Assembly: GCA_964007475.1 (NCBI GenBank)
Contig: OZ023273.1
Location: 115,739,812 to 115,803,811, forward strand
Source: Hybos culiciformis
Lineage: Eukaryota; Arthropoda; Insecta; Diptera; Hybotidae
Length of the DNA stretch: 64,000 nt
Direction of reading: 5' to 3'
Below, one piece after another: positions 1 to 14,000 of the stretch. The position numbers and the translations under genes were made by a program. Under the pieces are notes generated by a model. It made no database searches. It saw only the letters and a program-made list of their open reading frames with translations, and was not told the origin of the DNA. Position 1 is the stretch's first letter. Each line of letters opens with the position of its first letter.

Positions 1-1839
1 TTCCAAAAATATTCTCGATTATTATCGATGGTGTATTTATTTTGTATATATGTACATACATATAATGAAATTACAAAACCCCATTTTTGTTACAAAAATT
101 AAATTAAAAAAAAAAAATTGGTACATGAAAAAATTGTATAAAAATTGTATCTATATTGTCCTATCTATATATAGATTCAAAGTAATTTTCCTCTAGATTA
201 AACTTTCCACAATATTGTGGTGATATAATGTGCATTTCCTCGTACTGAAAATGCATTTTGTCCTATATTAATAAAATTCTTTAGCATTAAAATTTTATGA
301 CCATAATTAAGTACACATTGAATTTTGTTATATAGCAGTTATGTGTACTTTGCCTCAAAGTGATAATTCAATCATTTCGAGTAATTTAATTATTTTACAA
401 AGTTCCTCTACAGTGTTATGCTCTCATGTAATTAATTTTTTTTTTTTATTTTTTATCATTATAGTTATGAGAATATCACAATTATGACAATTATTGAAAA
501 AAACTATGTAGCAAAACGTTTAATAAAAATATTTGGAGTTTATTTAATCTTTAGGTCTTTTATTTTAAACACAAAGTTTTAGGTGTAGCCGCTGGGACTA
601 TTTTTTTGCTAAATAAAATAACAAGATATTGTTTATGGGAAATTAAAAAAGTTCTGCAATTAGCAAAGAATTATAATTTATGTAAAACTATTTTTTTTCA
701 TCTAATTTTTAAATTATACTAACTATGACGCTTTAAAAAAGTTAAAAAGTGTTTTTCTTCTTAATTACTGGATTTCTATTAACTAAAATTAGACATAATA
801 AAAATTCACTTGCTCTAAATTTCAACACATAACGTATATTAGAAAAATTTGGTTAGATTTCTTAAATATTTATTCAAAGAGATTTATTCTTAAACAGAAT
901 ATTTTTTTTTTTAATAAAATTCCACGTTTTTCATTATATAATAAGAATCCCAGTAGATTATTTAAAAATCTTTCTAAAATAGTATAAGTATAAAAGATTT
1001 TATCTTATATGCAGGTACTTATAATGTTGTTGAATACCGTATACGTATCTCATAAGCCATAATATTATTAAAACGAAAAAATATAAGATTTTTTCATCTT
1101 AAGGACAAGAAATAATATTGATATTTGGGAAAAATAGTCAAGAAACTTTAAAATGAAATTTCAAGCATAGGTATACATAATAATAATTATGTAAAATAGG
1201 TAAAATAATTTAAATGAGCTTCCGTGGAATAACAATTGGGTTTTATCCTACAAATATAATATACACAGGTAATAAGTGCATGCAATTTTTTGATATGAAA
1301 AATAATAAAGTCCATTTAGTATAAATGTAAGAATGTTCGAAAAATTCAGATAAAAATAACAAACGAAATGGAGCTAATCGATAGGTGTAATTTTTCACAT
1401 TAGAAAGCTGTGTCTGTGTGTATATTATATTTTTATGCGGTTTTACTTTAGTTCACTCTTCCTTTTATTTCAAATTCACGTTTTGAATATGTATATAGAT
1501 TACGTTAAATCAGTTGTATGCCTTTTTTCGCCGCGAATCTTTACTTTAAAATTATTTAAGGTAATGAAAATGACCAAAATTTTTCACATTCATACAAAAT
1601 TAATTTAAGGATGTACCTAGGACAATTTTTTAAATTTTATGCCAGTAAAAGTAGTTTTCTTCGGTGTACACAATATTAAAGCCATGAGTTTTAGTTATTA
1701 TATGATTAGAAAGAAGTTTCTTCTTTAATAGCATTAATCTTTTCGTGACATTTTATTTAAAATTAAATAAAAATCAATGATAAAATCAAAATAAATTTTT
1801 TTATTATGTACATAAAAACAAAATTTATAAAAATTAAAA
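1..1839. other. AT-rich non-coding stretch
   Basis: I see no open frame of useful length, no RNA gene and no repeat with clear ends. On the minus strand this lies downstream of the last recognisable anoctamin exon. It is therefore either the next intron of that gene or its 3' untranslated and intergenic DNA. An AATAAA lies on the minus strand just below the TAA at 1840-1842. Confidence 0.5.
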
Positions 1840-1845
1840 TTAAAC

Positions 1846-4083
1846 CTGATTAGCATTGCACATGCAATTTATGATTCCTATGTCAGGTAAATGGTCATCG
1901 AGCCAATCCTGCAAAAAATACAAAAAAAAAAAGAAATGCGAACACAAAAAAAAATTGTGATTTTAGTGCCAATAATATTTAAGCCAATTTATTTACAATG
2001 CAAACAAAAAAAAAATCAATTAAATTATTCCAAAATGTAGAAATGACAATGATTTTCTAGCCACTATATACTTCCTGGTAAATTGTTATTCCAAAATATA
2101 TAAATATTCAAATTTTACAATTTCTACAGTTAAACATTTAAATAATTCATTATATGCTTTTTAAATAGGATTTAAGGATAACAAAAATCAAGTGAACCAT
2201 GATTTAAAAACAAGCATTTACTGAAGGTATTTTACAATACACAAGAATAACATATATTCTCCCCCAAGCATTAAAAGTCAATCAAATTATCAAAAATCAC
2301 ACAATAAATTTCATGTACATTCATAAAAATTGATATGGGAATTAAATTGGTTTTAAATTTAAAAATTAATAGAGGATGTGCTACAAAAATGTTACATAAT
2401 TTTTATACCATTGTATACTTTAAATAATGCTCTGCCGAAAAAAGGACGTAGAGTCACTGAGTTCCCCCGATCTACATAGCATATATCTACTCTAGATATA
2501 CATATTTAAGTATATAAAAGATATTCATAAATCGACAAAAAGTAGATATATAACCTTAAAATTTGAATTTACTTTCTTTTTAATACCAGGTTCACTTGAA
2601 CTATTTATTTTTATATGGAACTATCAAATTTTTAGAACTTAATAAAAAAAAAAAATAAGCTAAATATTTAACTATAGAACGTTTGCTTACAATAGTTTTG
2701 ATTGTACATACCTGAAATCTTAACATTATAAACATAACAATAAAAACAACTAATAAACATAATCCAATTATTGGAAAACTAACTAAATAACGAAATGCTC
2801 TTTGTTTCCATATAGGAGCATCTTTTGGTTCTAAACGACCAGTAACACAGCTTTCTACTAGTGGACCCTTAAATGTAAAATTTATTAAAAAAAAAAAACA
2901 TTAAAGAAATATTTTTATTTTATATTATAAAATAATCTTACCTTATAAAGTGGTCTAGGTGGTTCTAATAGTTCCGGTGGCGTTGACAATGTTCCCCATC
3001 GAAATGCTAATTCTACTGAATATCTTCGCCATGCCTCTAAGTACAAAGAAGCCCACGCTACATTAAATAATGAAAATAACACATGACCAATATCTTGTGG
3101 TATTTGGCCTCGACCTAATAGTGATATCCATAAAATAGTGCCTAAAACGGCGGGAACACCTAATGCACATGTATAATGACCTAACCAGGCAAAATATAAA
3201 GCTACCTTTACACCAAAATATTCTGCAATGTCATCTAAAACAAGTTATTTTAATGTATGAAAATGTTATGCCAAATTAAATACAATTAAGTAAAATATTA
3301 CCTAACGGCTGTGGTGCGAATATTTTTCTCACCCAACTCATTTGTAACTGTGTTAATGCACTATTTTCATGTAAAGGGAAAATTTGAAATATCAAACCGG
3401 ATTCATGCCAAGCTGCAACTAAAGGCGTAACAAATAATTTGATTTAAATATTTTACAATTTTGAGTTGGTATGCTTTTTAAAAATTTATCATGAAAATAC
3501 GACGCTTAATACCTATACTCTGTCCTTCTTCTACGCTAGCTTTGCCCTGTAATGCTTCCAAATCTGTTGGCCCAGCACGTAATCCTTGCAACATTTGTAA
3601 AACTAACCACTGACGTTCTTGTGAGGTAAAAAGAGTACTACCATCGTCAGACTTAAGTTGTGTAAAACAATGACTTTCGCGTGTTGTAAATTCTTTTAAG
3701 GCACCTCCTAAATCGTTACGTAAACGTTTTGGTAAACGAGCTTCTTCAGCTGCTTTGTATAGTCTGTAAATGAACGTAAATGACATTTAGGTAAGGAAAA
3801 AATTCTTTTTCGTGATAGAAATCTAAATTTTACTTACGTGTGTATAGGAGCACTTATATAAAAAGCTGTTCGTTTTGTACTTTCGTGCGATTTCACGTGT
3901 GCTATTAATCCTAATCCAGATGGAGGTTGTGAACGTATTCGAGCTAGCAGCCATCTTAGAGCTTCATCAGGGGCTCCTTCTGGAAATTCTACAACAACAT
4001 CACATTGTGTAGGAATTTTATTTAACCATAATCTTCTAGGTGTCATTAAGTGTCCGGCATATGGAACTTTTCTTCGAAATTGT
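1846..4083 (-). CDS. Anoctamin-8 (TMEM16) homologue, six exons, partial gene
   Basis: Membrane protein of the anoctamin/TMEM16 family (lipid scramblases, channels and tethers); the closest match I recognise is anoctamin-8. Minus-strand exons by splice sites are 4083-3838, 3763-3513, 3418-3302, 3234-2942, 2867-2712 and probably 1908-1846. All internal junctions are GT-AG and the phases fit (an exon ending in AC joins A; later ones G+TT, G+AT, then codon boundaries). The first two exons give the N-terminal cytosolic domain, with LWLNKIPTQCDVVVEFP and FTSQERQ. The third carries the linker ending SWVRKIFAPQPL. The fourth has DDIAEYFGVKVALYFAWLG, membrane helices 1 and 2 and the RWGTL motif. The fifth holds the next hydrophobic helix. 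The first of these exons begins mid-codon, so upstream coding exons exist at higher coordinates. The end is uncertain: the sixth exon runs into TAA after a weak GTTTAA donor. Most of the transmembrane region is not in the window. Confidence 0.88.
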
Positions 4084-6198
4084 CTGGAAGCTTATTAATA
4101 AAAAAAAAAATGGAATATTTAAACCCTTTTGTATAAATGTATGTAGGTTGTTTTCTATCCTATAAATTTCTACTTTAAACAAATTTATTATGATTTTGAA
4201 GTACATTTTATCCTTGAGTTGCTATGGTAGAATTATCTTAATTTTATTAATCTTTTCCAGATACAAGATTTCCTGATCTCTTTATAAGTTTTTTTCAATC
4301 ATAAAGGCATTATAAGGCAAACCTATTAAGTGTCATTTAATGAAATCCTGGATTCTTGATTTTTAAAAAAAATATTTATACTGTGGATTATCAAATAAAA
4401 ATATTTTTTTTTATACCTATGACGTTTTATATACAAATTATGTCCGAATCATGAAAAATAAAATTATAATCGTAAAGGATAAAGAAAATATCTAATAACA
4501 GTCCATTAACAAAAAAATATAATACTTAATTCTCTTTACAGCTGTTGTCAATTCGAAAAAAAGATGTCTAGGTTATTAAATACTTATGTATTTCTTATTG
4601 TATGATTATAAAAAAAAAATTAGACGATGACAGACATTTTCATATAACATCGAACTTGAAAGTATATTAAAAATAGAACTCAGTATTGCAAAACACTAAT
4701 AGTAATGGACAAATTTTACTTTTATTACATTTTCAATAAAAGTAGAACACAAAAAAAATATGTTTCATATTATAATAATAATGTAGGAATAAGAAAATTA
4801 ATGAAATGTAAAAATATTAATTTTTCTTATTTCTATCTTGAAAAATAATCCTAAAAAATTAAATAATAAATATTCACATTATATTATACTTTTATTGATA
4901 ATAAAAATTTTTTTTTTTAGTTTTATTTTATGTATTAAAAATTTATTGATATTTATTATAATTTCTATTTTAAAGATTTTAAGAATTTTTGCTGCTTCTT
5001 TACAATGGACTTTTAAGTTAAGTCGTCCTAGTTCTATAATACCCTAAATGAATTTTGAATTCATAACAAATGAATTTATTCAACTAATTATTATTTTCTC
5101 TTATTTTGTAATTATTAATTTAAAGTATTATGATAAATAAGACAAACATATAACCTGAAGTTGAGTTAAACGAATTTGTATCCGTGAGGATACACACTAG
5201 GAGTGAAATATTATCAAGGTATGTTAAAAAAAAATTATAAAAAGTTCATGTTACATAATTATTTAAGTTAATCCTTATACTACATATAACCACAGATGAC
5301 AATGGCAAATTATTTTCGCATTAAATAATTCAGCTTTTGATTACACCAGGAGAATGAAATTTATTGAAGAAAAACAAATATTATCAAATTAAAAATGTTA
5401 ACGCACGTTATCGTTGTATATTTTATTTAAACTAACATTATTGGATTAAATATGTTCAATTTTTCATTATTTTTATCATCAAATTTTCATTTAAGTTTTT
5501 CCAATCACTTGAGAATAATAAAAATTCAATAACCTGTTTCTTTCAACGAGTTTTTAAAAAATTCTCCTATGAAAATTTTATTTAAGGATTTTAAAATATT
5601 TTATTTTAGTGTTATTTAAAAGATAAAAAAAAAATATTGAAATAAAAAAAAAAACAAAGATTTATGTTCACGGTACACAAAATAAAAACCAAAAGATTCA
5701 CTTCATTTGAGGTTTTTATATATAAAATAAAAAAAAAAAAGGATTTTTAACCTTTAAGTAGGTATTTGACATCAAAAACAATCAGAAAAACCACTTTTAT
5801 ATGTAGTGTCCTCTTTTTTTTTTTGTTATAAAAATAACAAATAAAAGCAAGAAATCAAGATAAAAAATCAGAATTTTTCAATTTGAAACCATATGGCAAG
5901 GAATTAAATATTTTTAATCTTATTAATTTAACGTCAACATATAGTATAAACTATCATAAAATTTTTCAGTAGTTTTAATACTTTTTCAAATACCTAAATG
6001 CACTGATTTCGTAAAAATCCAATGAAACTTTGAACAATTATTTTTTGTAGAATATTCATGTCGAATACAAATATCATTCTAAATATAAATCGGAACCAAC
6101 ATTTGTATTTAAGCTTATTGTCTATAGTGAAAGGGCAACAGCAACACAAATCAAACCTTTATGAATTACGTAACTTATGAATTCTTTAAAATATTAAG
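4084..6198. other. AT-rich stretch, probably intron
   Basis: This lies upstream (minus strand) of the first recognised anoctamin exon, so it is presumably intron of that gene. A short, less AT-rich patch at about 4980-5045 has one open frame on each strand but no convincing splice partners. I see nothing else. Confidence 0.4.
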
Positions 6199-6510
6199 GA
6201 TCTAATATATTTTAATCAAGCGCAAAAGTTTAAGTTGTCTCAAAAATTTCTAGAATCTATTTTTTTTGTTAACTCCTCGATGATTTATAAATTTTTCATT
6301 AATTTGAAGGAATAATTGTGTTTAAAAGGATATTCAACAATTTTTCGATTTTATGATCTAGTATATTTTATTCAAGCCCAAAAGGTTAAGTCTAATTTGT
6401 CTCCAAATTTCTAGAATCTATTTTTTTCTGTTAACTCCTCGATGATTTATAAATTTTTCATTATTTTAAGGCAGAATTGTGTTTAAAACGATATTCAACA
6501 AATTTTCTTT
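6199..6510. repeat. Two-copy tandem duplication, period about 156 bp
   Basis: The block starting GATCTAATAT at 6199 recurs as GATCTAGTAT at 6355. Both copies run through the shared GTTAACTCCTCGATGATT and end at GATATTCAACAA. The copies differ by scattered substitutions and small indels, so the duplication is not very recent. No open frame spans it. Confidence 0.85.
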
Positions 6511-9500
6511 AAAAAAAATCTTTTTGTTCAAATATGTATAATATTATGTAATGTAGGTACTTGTACCCAAAGGAGTAACAAAAAGAAAAAAATTTCCGCA
6601 ATAAACACAACACATACCAAATACCTAGCACAATTTTTTATTCCAAACAATCCAAATTAGTTTTTTTAATTAAAAAATAAAACTAACAATAAAAATCCGA
6701 TAAGTTTGTAGTTTAGGTTCAATAAATGCATCATAACTGGCCACTTAATATAAGTGACCTCTACTACGTACTATATGCTTACATGTTTAAATTTTTTATA
6801 AACAACTCCAAAGTTTTTGTTATATATTATATTCTTTAACTACTACAAATTAACCCACTTTTTATCATAATTCTAAAACAGCGGAAATAATAATAATTTC
6901 TATTCCAAAATTTATGAATTGAACATAACAATAAAAACACTTCATCGGAGTGAAAACAATTATTTTTGTATCGATTCAACTTTATGGTTTTAATATGTTC
7001 TTATATAGTCATAGTCATTTTGCGTATAATTCTTAAAATAACTTTTAAAACTTTTCACAAAGAGAGACAGTGCTGTTTGTAAAAAATAAAATAAAATAAA
7101 AATATAATACTTAACTATTTAATAAAAACTTCATTCAAATTTAATAGCAGTTTAATTTAAAAAGGATCAGTGCAACAAATTGAATTTTTCAAAGAATTTT
7201 TTTCTTAAAGTGATAAAAATGCTTGAGGAAATATGTATGTCATTGCGATTTCATTTTCCGAAGAAAAAAATAAAAATGATAAAGTTCATATTATTTTTTT
7301 AATTAGTACTTGATAAATTTTTTTTTTTTTTTTTTTAGCTTTTTCCTTTATCCCATAGTTCATAGGATTATATAGCATGCTTGAAGGACATTTTTAATTG
7401 CATACACTTAAATTTTATAGCCGTAATGTTATGTGTATATATATAAGTATAATGTCTTCTAAAATAAACAAAAAAAAAATAGTTTCTCTGACAACTTGAT
7501 AAATTTAGAATTAGATGATATATAAATAAGACTTGTTGTTGTCTTCTACAAGTATTTCAAGTTAGAAGTAACAAAATATGTATATCAAAAATAATGAAAA
7601 GAGTAATCGACCTTGTATATAAAACTTATTTTAGGACAACTTAGTTTAATATCCGCCTTTGTTAATTACACGTGTTTGACAAAGAAAAAATTAAAATAAT
7701 TATATATTCAATATTTAATATTTTTAGGGTTAAAGGGACAATATGTGTACTTTTAATTTTGATTAAAGATTTATGATAAAATTTAGATGGCTATAAAAGA
7801 CGAAAAAAAAATTTATATATACATACAGTTGTAAATAATTTGAAAACTGAAATTTCTGGTAGAATTATGAAATATAAAATTTTCTTAAATTTTAACTTTA
7901 AAAAACTATTTTTTAAATACAAAAAATCTGTTTCAGAGGTCTCTAAATGAAAAAAAATATAAAACTAATGAAAAATTGTAATGTAGAACAAAAATAAGTA
8001 AAAGCAGAGTGCTTCTCTAGGTGTCGAACACAGTCTTATGCACACGTGCATAAAAATCATATGAAGAACGGTCTGAAAATCCTTGAATCTTTTGCAAATT
8101 TCACATACTGCTATTTCTGATATTTAATTGATTTCACAAATGCGTCAAATTTTTTTTTTTTAATTTATTTCTGTTCTAAAATGTTCCTACTGTGTAATTT
8201 GTATTCTATTTTTAATGCAGACTGCAATTCATTTTTCATTGACGTCTTTTTTGGTATTTCTGAAAATAATTTGTGCATTTAAAAAAATTGTTCAAATAAT
8301 AGTTTTTATGTTTATTGATTTACATATTTATTTAAAATTAAGCGTATACTTATGGTTTATTTATATTTCTAATATATAATTCAATATATACAATATATAC
8401 AATTTATGAGGATTTTATCCTTGTTTTTTTTTATATAAATAATACCATTTTTGATATCTTTCCAGCAATTTTATTCTAATGTTAGAGTGATTTAAAATAA
8501 GTTTAAAATTGGATGTGTAATGTATACAAATATTTAATGTATTAAAAATGTTATCTGAATCCTACATTTTACTTGAGTCATTATAGCATTCGAAAACTAG
8601 AGCTTCCAATCGAACAAAGCTAAGTTACAATAACAACAGTTCACAATATCTCCTAACTTGCTTATCTACATATTCAAATACTGTACTGGATAAAAAATGC
8701 AAACACTTATAAACTTAATATTTTATTTACTGATTTAAGAATTTGCGATAAAATCGAAATTACAACATTCTAAAGGCAGCAATTAAAACTTATTCAAAGG
8801 GAAAAAAGTTTTCATTCGCATTATTAGAACATTTAAAAAAATCACAAGAATATTTTTTTTTCAAAATTAAAATAAATTCTAAAAGTTATTTTTAATACTC
8901 TTTACCATGAAGTATTTTTGATTGACATTTTTTTAACTGAAAAACCTTATTTAAAGAAGTTATTTTATGCGGGCAAAAACTTTAATTAAATTCAATTCAC
9001 GCTATTAAAATAACAAAATAAAAGAATATTAAAAACTTTAAGAAAATTTTAAACGAAAATAAAAAAAAAAACTTTTATTTTATTTTTTTTAATTATGTTA
9101 TTCGATGAAACTAAAATTTCAAGGATCAGCTAAAATCAGTGAAAGAAAAAGTTCATTGAATTTTATTTACGTGGAAAATGTTAAAACAGACTTTATGTTA
9201 GGTGTTTTATAAAAATTGAATTTTTCATGGTATATGGCTAATACACAGATTTTTTTTTTGTTTTGTGAAAATGAAAATTCATCAAAAATAAGGATTTTTA
9301 TTATTTTGTAACGAGTAATGAGGCAATTTTTTTTTAATAAGAATTTCGTACTGAAAATAAAGTTAATACTCTTTGTCTATTGAAACAATCTGTGCCAAAT
9401 TTTGTTAAATAAAAACATAAGTGGCTAAATTTTGTATAATTTATGAAATTGCCATTAGCGAGTGAGTTTTTTTGTATATTTTTATTCAAACAATATTTTA

Positions 9501-9658
9501 TTTAATATTTATTCATAAATTGTACAACTCAATGTCGAATGCTTGGTTTTTTATACCAAATTTCAATCACATTAACATGCTTATTATTATATTTGAATCC
9601 ATAGTTTCCAAAATCGAATTTGGCACACAAAAGGAAATTACGTATTATGATTAATACA
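6511..9658. other. AT-rich non-coding stretch
   Basis: It contains many A/T homopolymers, including a T run near 7317-7337. No gene, RNA or delimited repeat can be supported. The 60-codon open frame at 9472-9654 has low-complexity AT codons and no recognisable motif. Confidence 0.4.
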
Positions 9659-10528
9659 TTTTAATGCGCAGAGCTTCTGTAAGTTGTATTTACATTCGCA
9701 AATTTAGCTCGGTAAATGGTCCATTACATGCATCAATACACATGCAATTATTGAGGAATGTAAATTGTATTTACATTTCCCTGTGATGTAAATTGTATTT
9801 ACATTGTTCTATATTGTATTTACATTCTTCATTTTGAACTGCGTAATACTATAAACAAAAATAATATCACTCACACTCACAATATTTCAATACAGACAAA
9901 CACCAAAAAAAAAAAGTATACCTCTCACATGCATCATATCAATGTCAAACAAAGCTTAGTTTATAATGCTAAAAATCTATATTTTCCCTCTGAGCTAATC
10001 TATATTTTCCCTCTGAGCAAACAAAAAAAAAAAAAAAAAGAACCAATAAAAAAATACGCGGCTATTTTTTTTTTCTAAAAAGCGGCCAGTCGATCAGTCG
10101 ATGAATTTTCTTAACATGTGTTTCAATCTACTATTTTTAAAGGATCTTCAAACCTCTACTACTTAATTTTTAAACGAGTGTGGTTGGATTTTAGTACAAA
10201 AATTTAAACCACACTTCAAAAATTGCACTTATTTTTATTCAAAAAAACAAAATTAATAAAAATAGAACAATGGTAACCCTGAAAATATCTTTGTTGTCAT
10301 TATAAAGTTTGCTGTCAATTGTCAAATGTCAAGTAAGAATTTTTTTTTTCTTTTATCAACAAACGAGGAAAATGGCAGCAACAAGGAGATTATTTATTGT
10401 AAATATAAATTATAATTATATAATTATTATTTGATTTTATTTTTAATTATAAAAAAAAATAATTATAAAATTATTATTATTTTTTTTAATAATTAAAAAT
10501 AAAATTAAATAAAATTTAAGAAGACCAT

Positions 10529-10662
10529 TAGTTCCTAAAATAATAAAAAAAAATAGTAATTTTTCTAAAAAAAAATTATTCGATTTTTTTTTTTGCAAAA
10601 AAGAAAATGAATAATTTTTTTTGGAAAAATTACTAATTTTTTTTTAATATTTTAGGAATTAG
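10529..10662. repeat. AT-rich foldback, arms about 54 bp
   Basis: The left arm begins TAGTTCCTAAAATA and the right arm ends TATTTTAGGAATTAG. They are nearly perfect inverted complements separated by about 26 bp of loop. An additional AT-rich inverted stretch precedes it (about 10400-10510). It probably represents a small foldback element inserted into the surrounding repeat. Confidence 0.75.
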
Positions 10663-10858
10663 CTGATCTTAAATCATCCGGTTTGAAATCATTTCGAGAA
10701 ATAAATTTACTTCCGTATTAATTAAATTTTATTTCCTTGCTTCATTTTGAACTTTTTTGTTTATTTTTTTCATTGTAAATGTATTGTTTTCAACTCCCTC
10801 TCCCATGCACATTAAAGCAGTATACAATACATGTTAATCAAATTTGTTATACAGCTCG

Positions 10859-10966
10859 TTGTGTATACACACAAACACATAGACACTCGTCAATATTATA
10901 TCACTCGACCTTCGGTCTCGTGATTGTAAACATGACTCGTGTCTATGTGTTTGTGTGTATACACAA
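10859..10966. repeat. Hairpin of repeat copy A
   Basis: Perfect 28-bp arms (TTGTGTATACACACAAACAC... and its complement) flank an imperfect inner stem and the apex CACTCGACCTTCGGTCTCGTG. The same apex recurs in the copy at 15.9 kb. The arm sequence differs between copies, but in each case it still pairs within its own copy. Confidence 0.85.
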
Positions 10967-11018
10967 CTCGCAAGAATAACAAATTTTCTTAACATGTATT
11001 GTAATCTACTATTATTAA

Positions 11019-14000
11019 CCCCAGCATAAGTATCTATTAGTTTAATAAGTTAGTAATTTATCCTATATGTATATATATTACTGCTTTTACTGAATTTGTA
11101 AATAAATAAATGCTTGTATTAAGTTTGTATGAATAAATAAATAAGTAGTTTAAATAAACCAATTGTATCAATTATATAATTCCAAAGTCTAATCCGGAAA
11201 GCAAACAAACATAAATATTCTTTTGAATGGAAAAAGTAATTTTGATTTGAAGATTACACAAACAAAAATGAAAACTTTTCAACGTTGTCTTCTTGTTTCT
11301 CATGTATAATTAAGCCGTACCTTATTTGGAACTACATTAAACTTGAAGATAGATTGGTATTGCACCACAGATACTATATACAACAACCCCATCAGATTTT
11401 ATATAAATTATTTTGTTAAGAATAAAAAAAAACTTTAAATTCCTATGCTTTATAAGTAATTTTTAATGGTTTTTGAACATAGTTTTTTTTGTTTGTCATG
11501 AGATACAAAAAAATGTTAAAAACAAAAACTTTATATGAAAAAATAAAAAAAAAGTAAAAAACTTGTTATAGGTTCATATTGTTTTTAATATTTTTTTTTC
11601 GGCAAAGTTTTCTTAAAAGTCCTTTTTCCATGTTTTGTTTCTTTTTTGTGTGTGCCTTAAGTGATCCTTACCCTCATTAATATTAAGCTACTTTTTTATA
11701 TAAAGACTTTTGTATAAATGTATAAAAAGCTTTTGCCCATAAAAATAAGTACATATACATTTTTAACATTATTATAATACAAAACAAGAAAATCTTAATA
11801 AAATATTTTTCGGGTTAAATTTAGCAATAATAAAAAGTAAGAAAAAGATTTAATTTTCATCCCACTATTTTATATCAAATTAAGAAAATTATTCATTTTC
11901 ACTTTACAAATAAAGTCCTTTTTTTTTTTTTTTACTTAAGACCGGAAAATCAAAAAAGGATTAACCATAATATTTTGTACTAAAATAAGGTAATAACTAA
12001 AAGAATAATTTAATGAAGACAACATATATATTTTTTTTGTCTTCTATTTGATATTATTCTTATCATGGAAGAACTTAGATCATTAATAACAAATTTAAAG
12101 ACATTTTATTTATACATATAATTCGATTTTTTAAAATCTTTCAACCTTTTTTCCTTTTATTTGTTTTATTTGCAGTGCTGGCAAGTATAAATTCAAATAG
12201 TTAGTAGTTTAGTTAGTACAGAATAAGTAAAACTAAAAAATTTACACAAATAAGCTAAAAATAAGCTGTTAGGAGGTTTCAGAATGTCGTAATCGATATT
12301 AATAATGTAAACCTATATTATAAAATAAAGCCTAGGCTACGCTTTTTTGCAAACATTTATTCATCTTTCTTCAAATTAAATACAAAATAAAAAAAGAGCA
12401 AGCTCTTATGTTAACAGTGTATAGTTTTAAAATGTTTCCCCTGGGTATTATACAAATTATATCTATAAAATATAAAATATAAAAGAGAAAGAAATAATCT
12501 GAATTTTTTATGTTTATTTCAGACACAAATGTATACCTATATATAATAAAAAAAAAACACGTGGAAAACTTGATACAGATTAGTTATAATTTCCTTGTTT
12601 ATGAATGAAAATTATTTTTTATTATTATTTTTTGTGTAAACAAATTTTGCTTCTAAAAAAAAAGTGTATTTAAAATGTTTTGAACAAAATTTTTATTATA
12701 TCTTGTAGGTATTTAAAATTTTTCGTTGTTCTGGGTATAACAAATTAAGATTATTAGAATATCTTTTATAGACCTAGAGAGTAATATGTTTCGAGTTTTT
12801 ACAACTCTACTTATTTTTTCAAAAACGATTTAAAATGAAAGAGGATCACTCAAGTGTCGGTTCAGTAAGTAATTAAATTTCGTACAAGTGACATTTTATT
12901 TAAACTTGATGAGTTTTATATTCGTACATACAATGTACAATAGTCCAACTTACATATCTAAATTACAACAATCCTGTAATTTACAAAAATGATGAATGAA
13001 TCGTTATTTGCTTTATTTTTACAAGTAATAAGCTTATTTAATGAGACAATAAGTCCTTGTAAAGCTTTATAAAAGATATTTTCCATATAAACATACTTAC
13101 TCTATATATTTATGTTAAAGATTGTAATATAATAATAAAATAAAAAATCAATACAAAATATTATTTTTTGTTAACATTAGGGTTTATAACCTTCTTTTCT
13201 TCTTAAACTAAAAATAATAATATTGAGAAGACAATGATTTCTTGATAAATAATAACAAGAATATAAAGTTTACTTTATGTAAATATACTTAAGTATTTTT
13301 CAATATCTGAATTTTAATTTTATTTATTTTCATTCAATTTGAGCATTAAAGTGAACGAAAATTTAAAATTTATGACTAATTTTTAGTACCAATATGTTGG
13401 TAGTACATGTTTAACACATTCCTTTTTTCATGCCTTTTTCATATTGAAGAAAAACGTCACAAACCAAAAAAAAAAACAGAAGTTTTTTTTATTTTAAAAT
13501 GTCAAAAGGGCAATGAAAAAAGCATCAGTTAACTTTTTATATGAATAAAAATAAGTTGGAATAGCTTTTTTTTTTTTGTTTTAATGAAAAAAGGAGTAAA
13601 AAAAGGCTTGAAAAAAGAATTTATAAATCGGATATTAGATAAATAAAATGTATTAAACAAGTAAAATATATGATTCAAAAACATTTAAAAACTTTTCTCC
13701 GAACTTTAAGAGTCTGTACATACGTTAGTTCCGATGGAAACCTTAGATACTAGAATCGTCTAAAAAATCTTAAATTGTTATTATCACCAAAGTCATTTAA
13801 ACATAACTTATTTAACTAATAGGAAGTAAATTTCAATATTCTTGAAAATATTTTATTTCAAGCAAGCGTATCAAACCTTTTATCTACACAAGAATAAAAG
13901 GAAATTAATCTTTTTAAAAATTATTAGGCCAAATATTCAACACTGTTTTGTTTTAAACTAAGCATTATATAGGAAAATATACGCAAGCACACAATAATTT

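Larger units (their letters stand above)
9659..11018 (+). repeat. Hairpin/minisatellite repeat family, diverged copy A
   Basis: First of three copies of one interspersed family (others at 15818-16359 and 54094-54596). It begins TTTTAATGCG and ends CTACTATTATTAA. Near the left end, a motif based on TGTAAATTGTATTTACAT is repeated at about 9680-9830, the position where the other copies carry a 31-bp minisatellite. The shared block with ACAATATTTCAATACAG follows, and a long hairpin lies near the right end. It is about 800 bp longer than the other two copies. Part of the excess is the foldback at 10529-10662, so it probably carries nested insertions. There are no terminal inverted repeats. Internal tandem repeats plus a 3' hairpin resemble DINE-1/Helentron-like non-autonomous elements, but the TTAA at both edges would also suit a piggyBac-type target. 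The class is open. Confidence 0.6.

Noticed and set aside
4980..5045. Coding-looking patch, open on both strands, with a TTTAG acceptor on the minus strand
   Set aside because: No suitable donor keeps the frame, and the phase does not fit the anoctamin exons.
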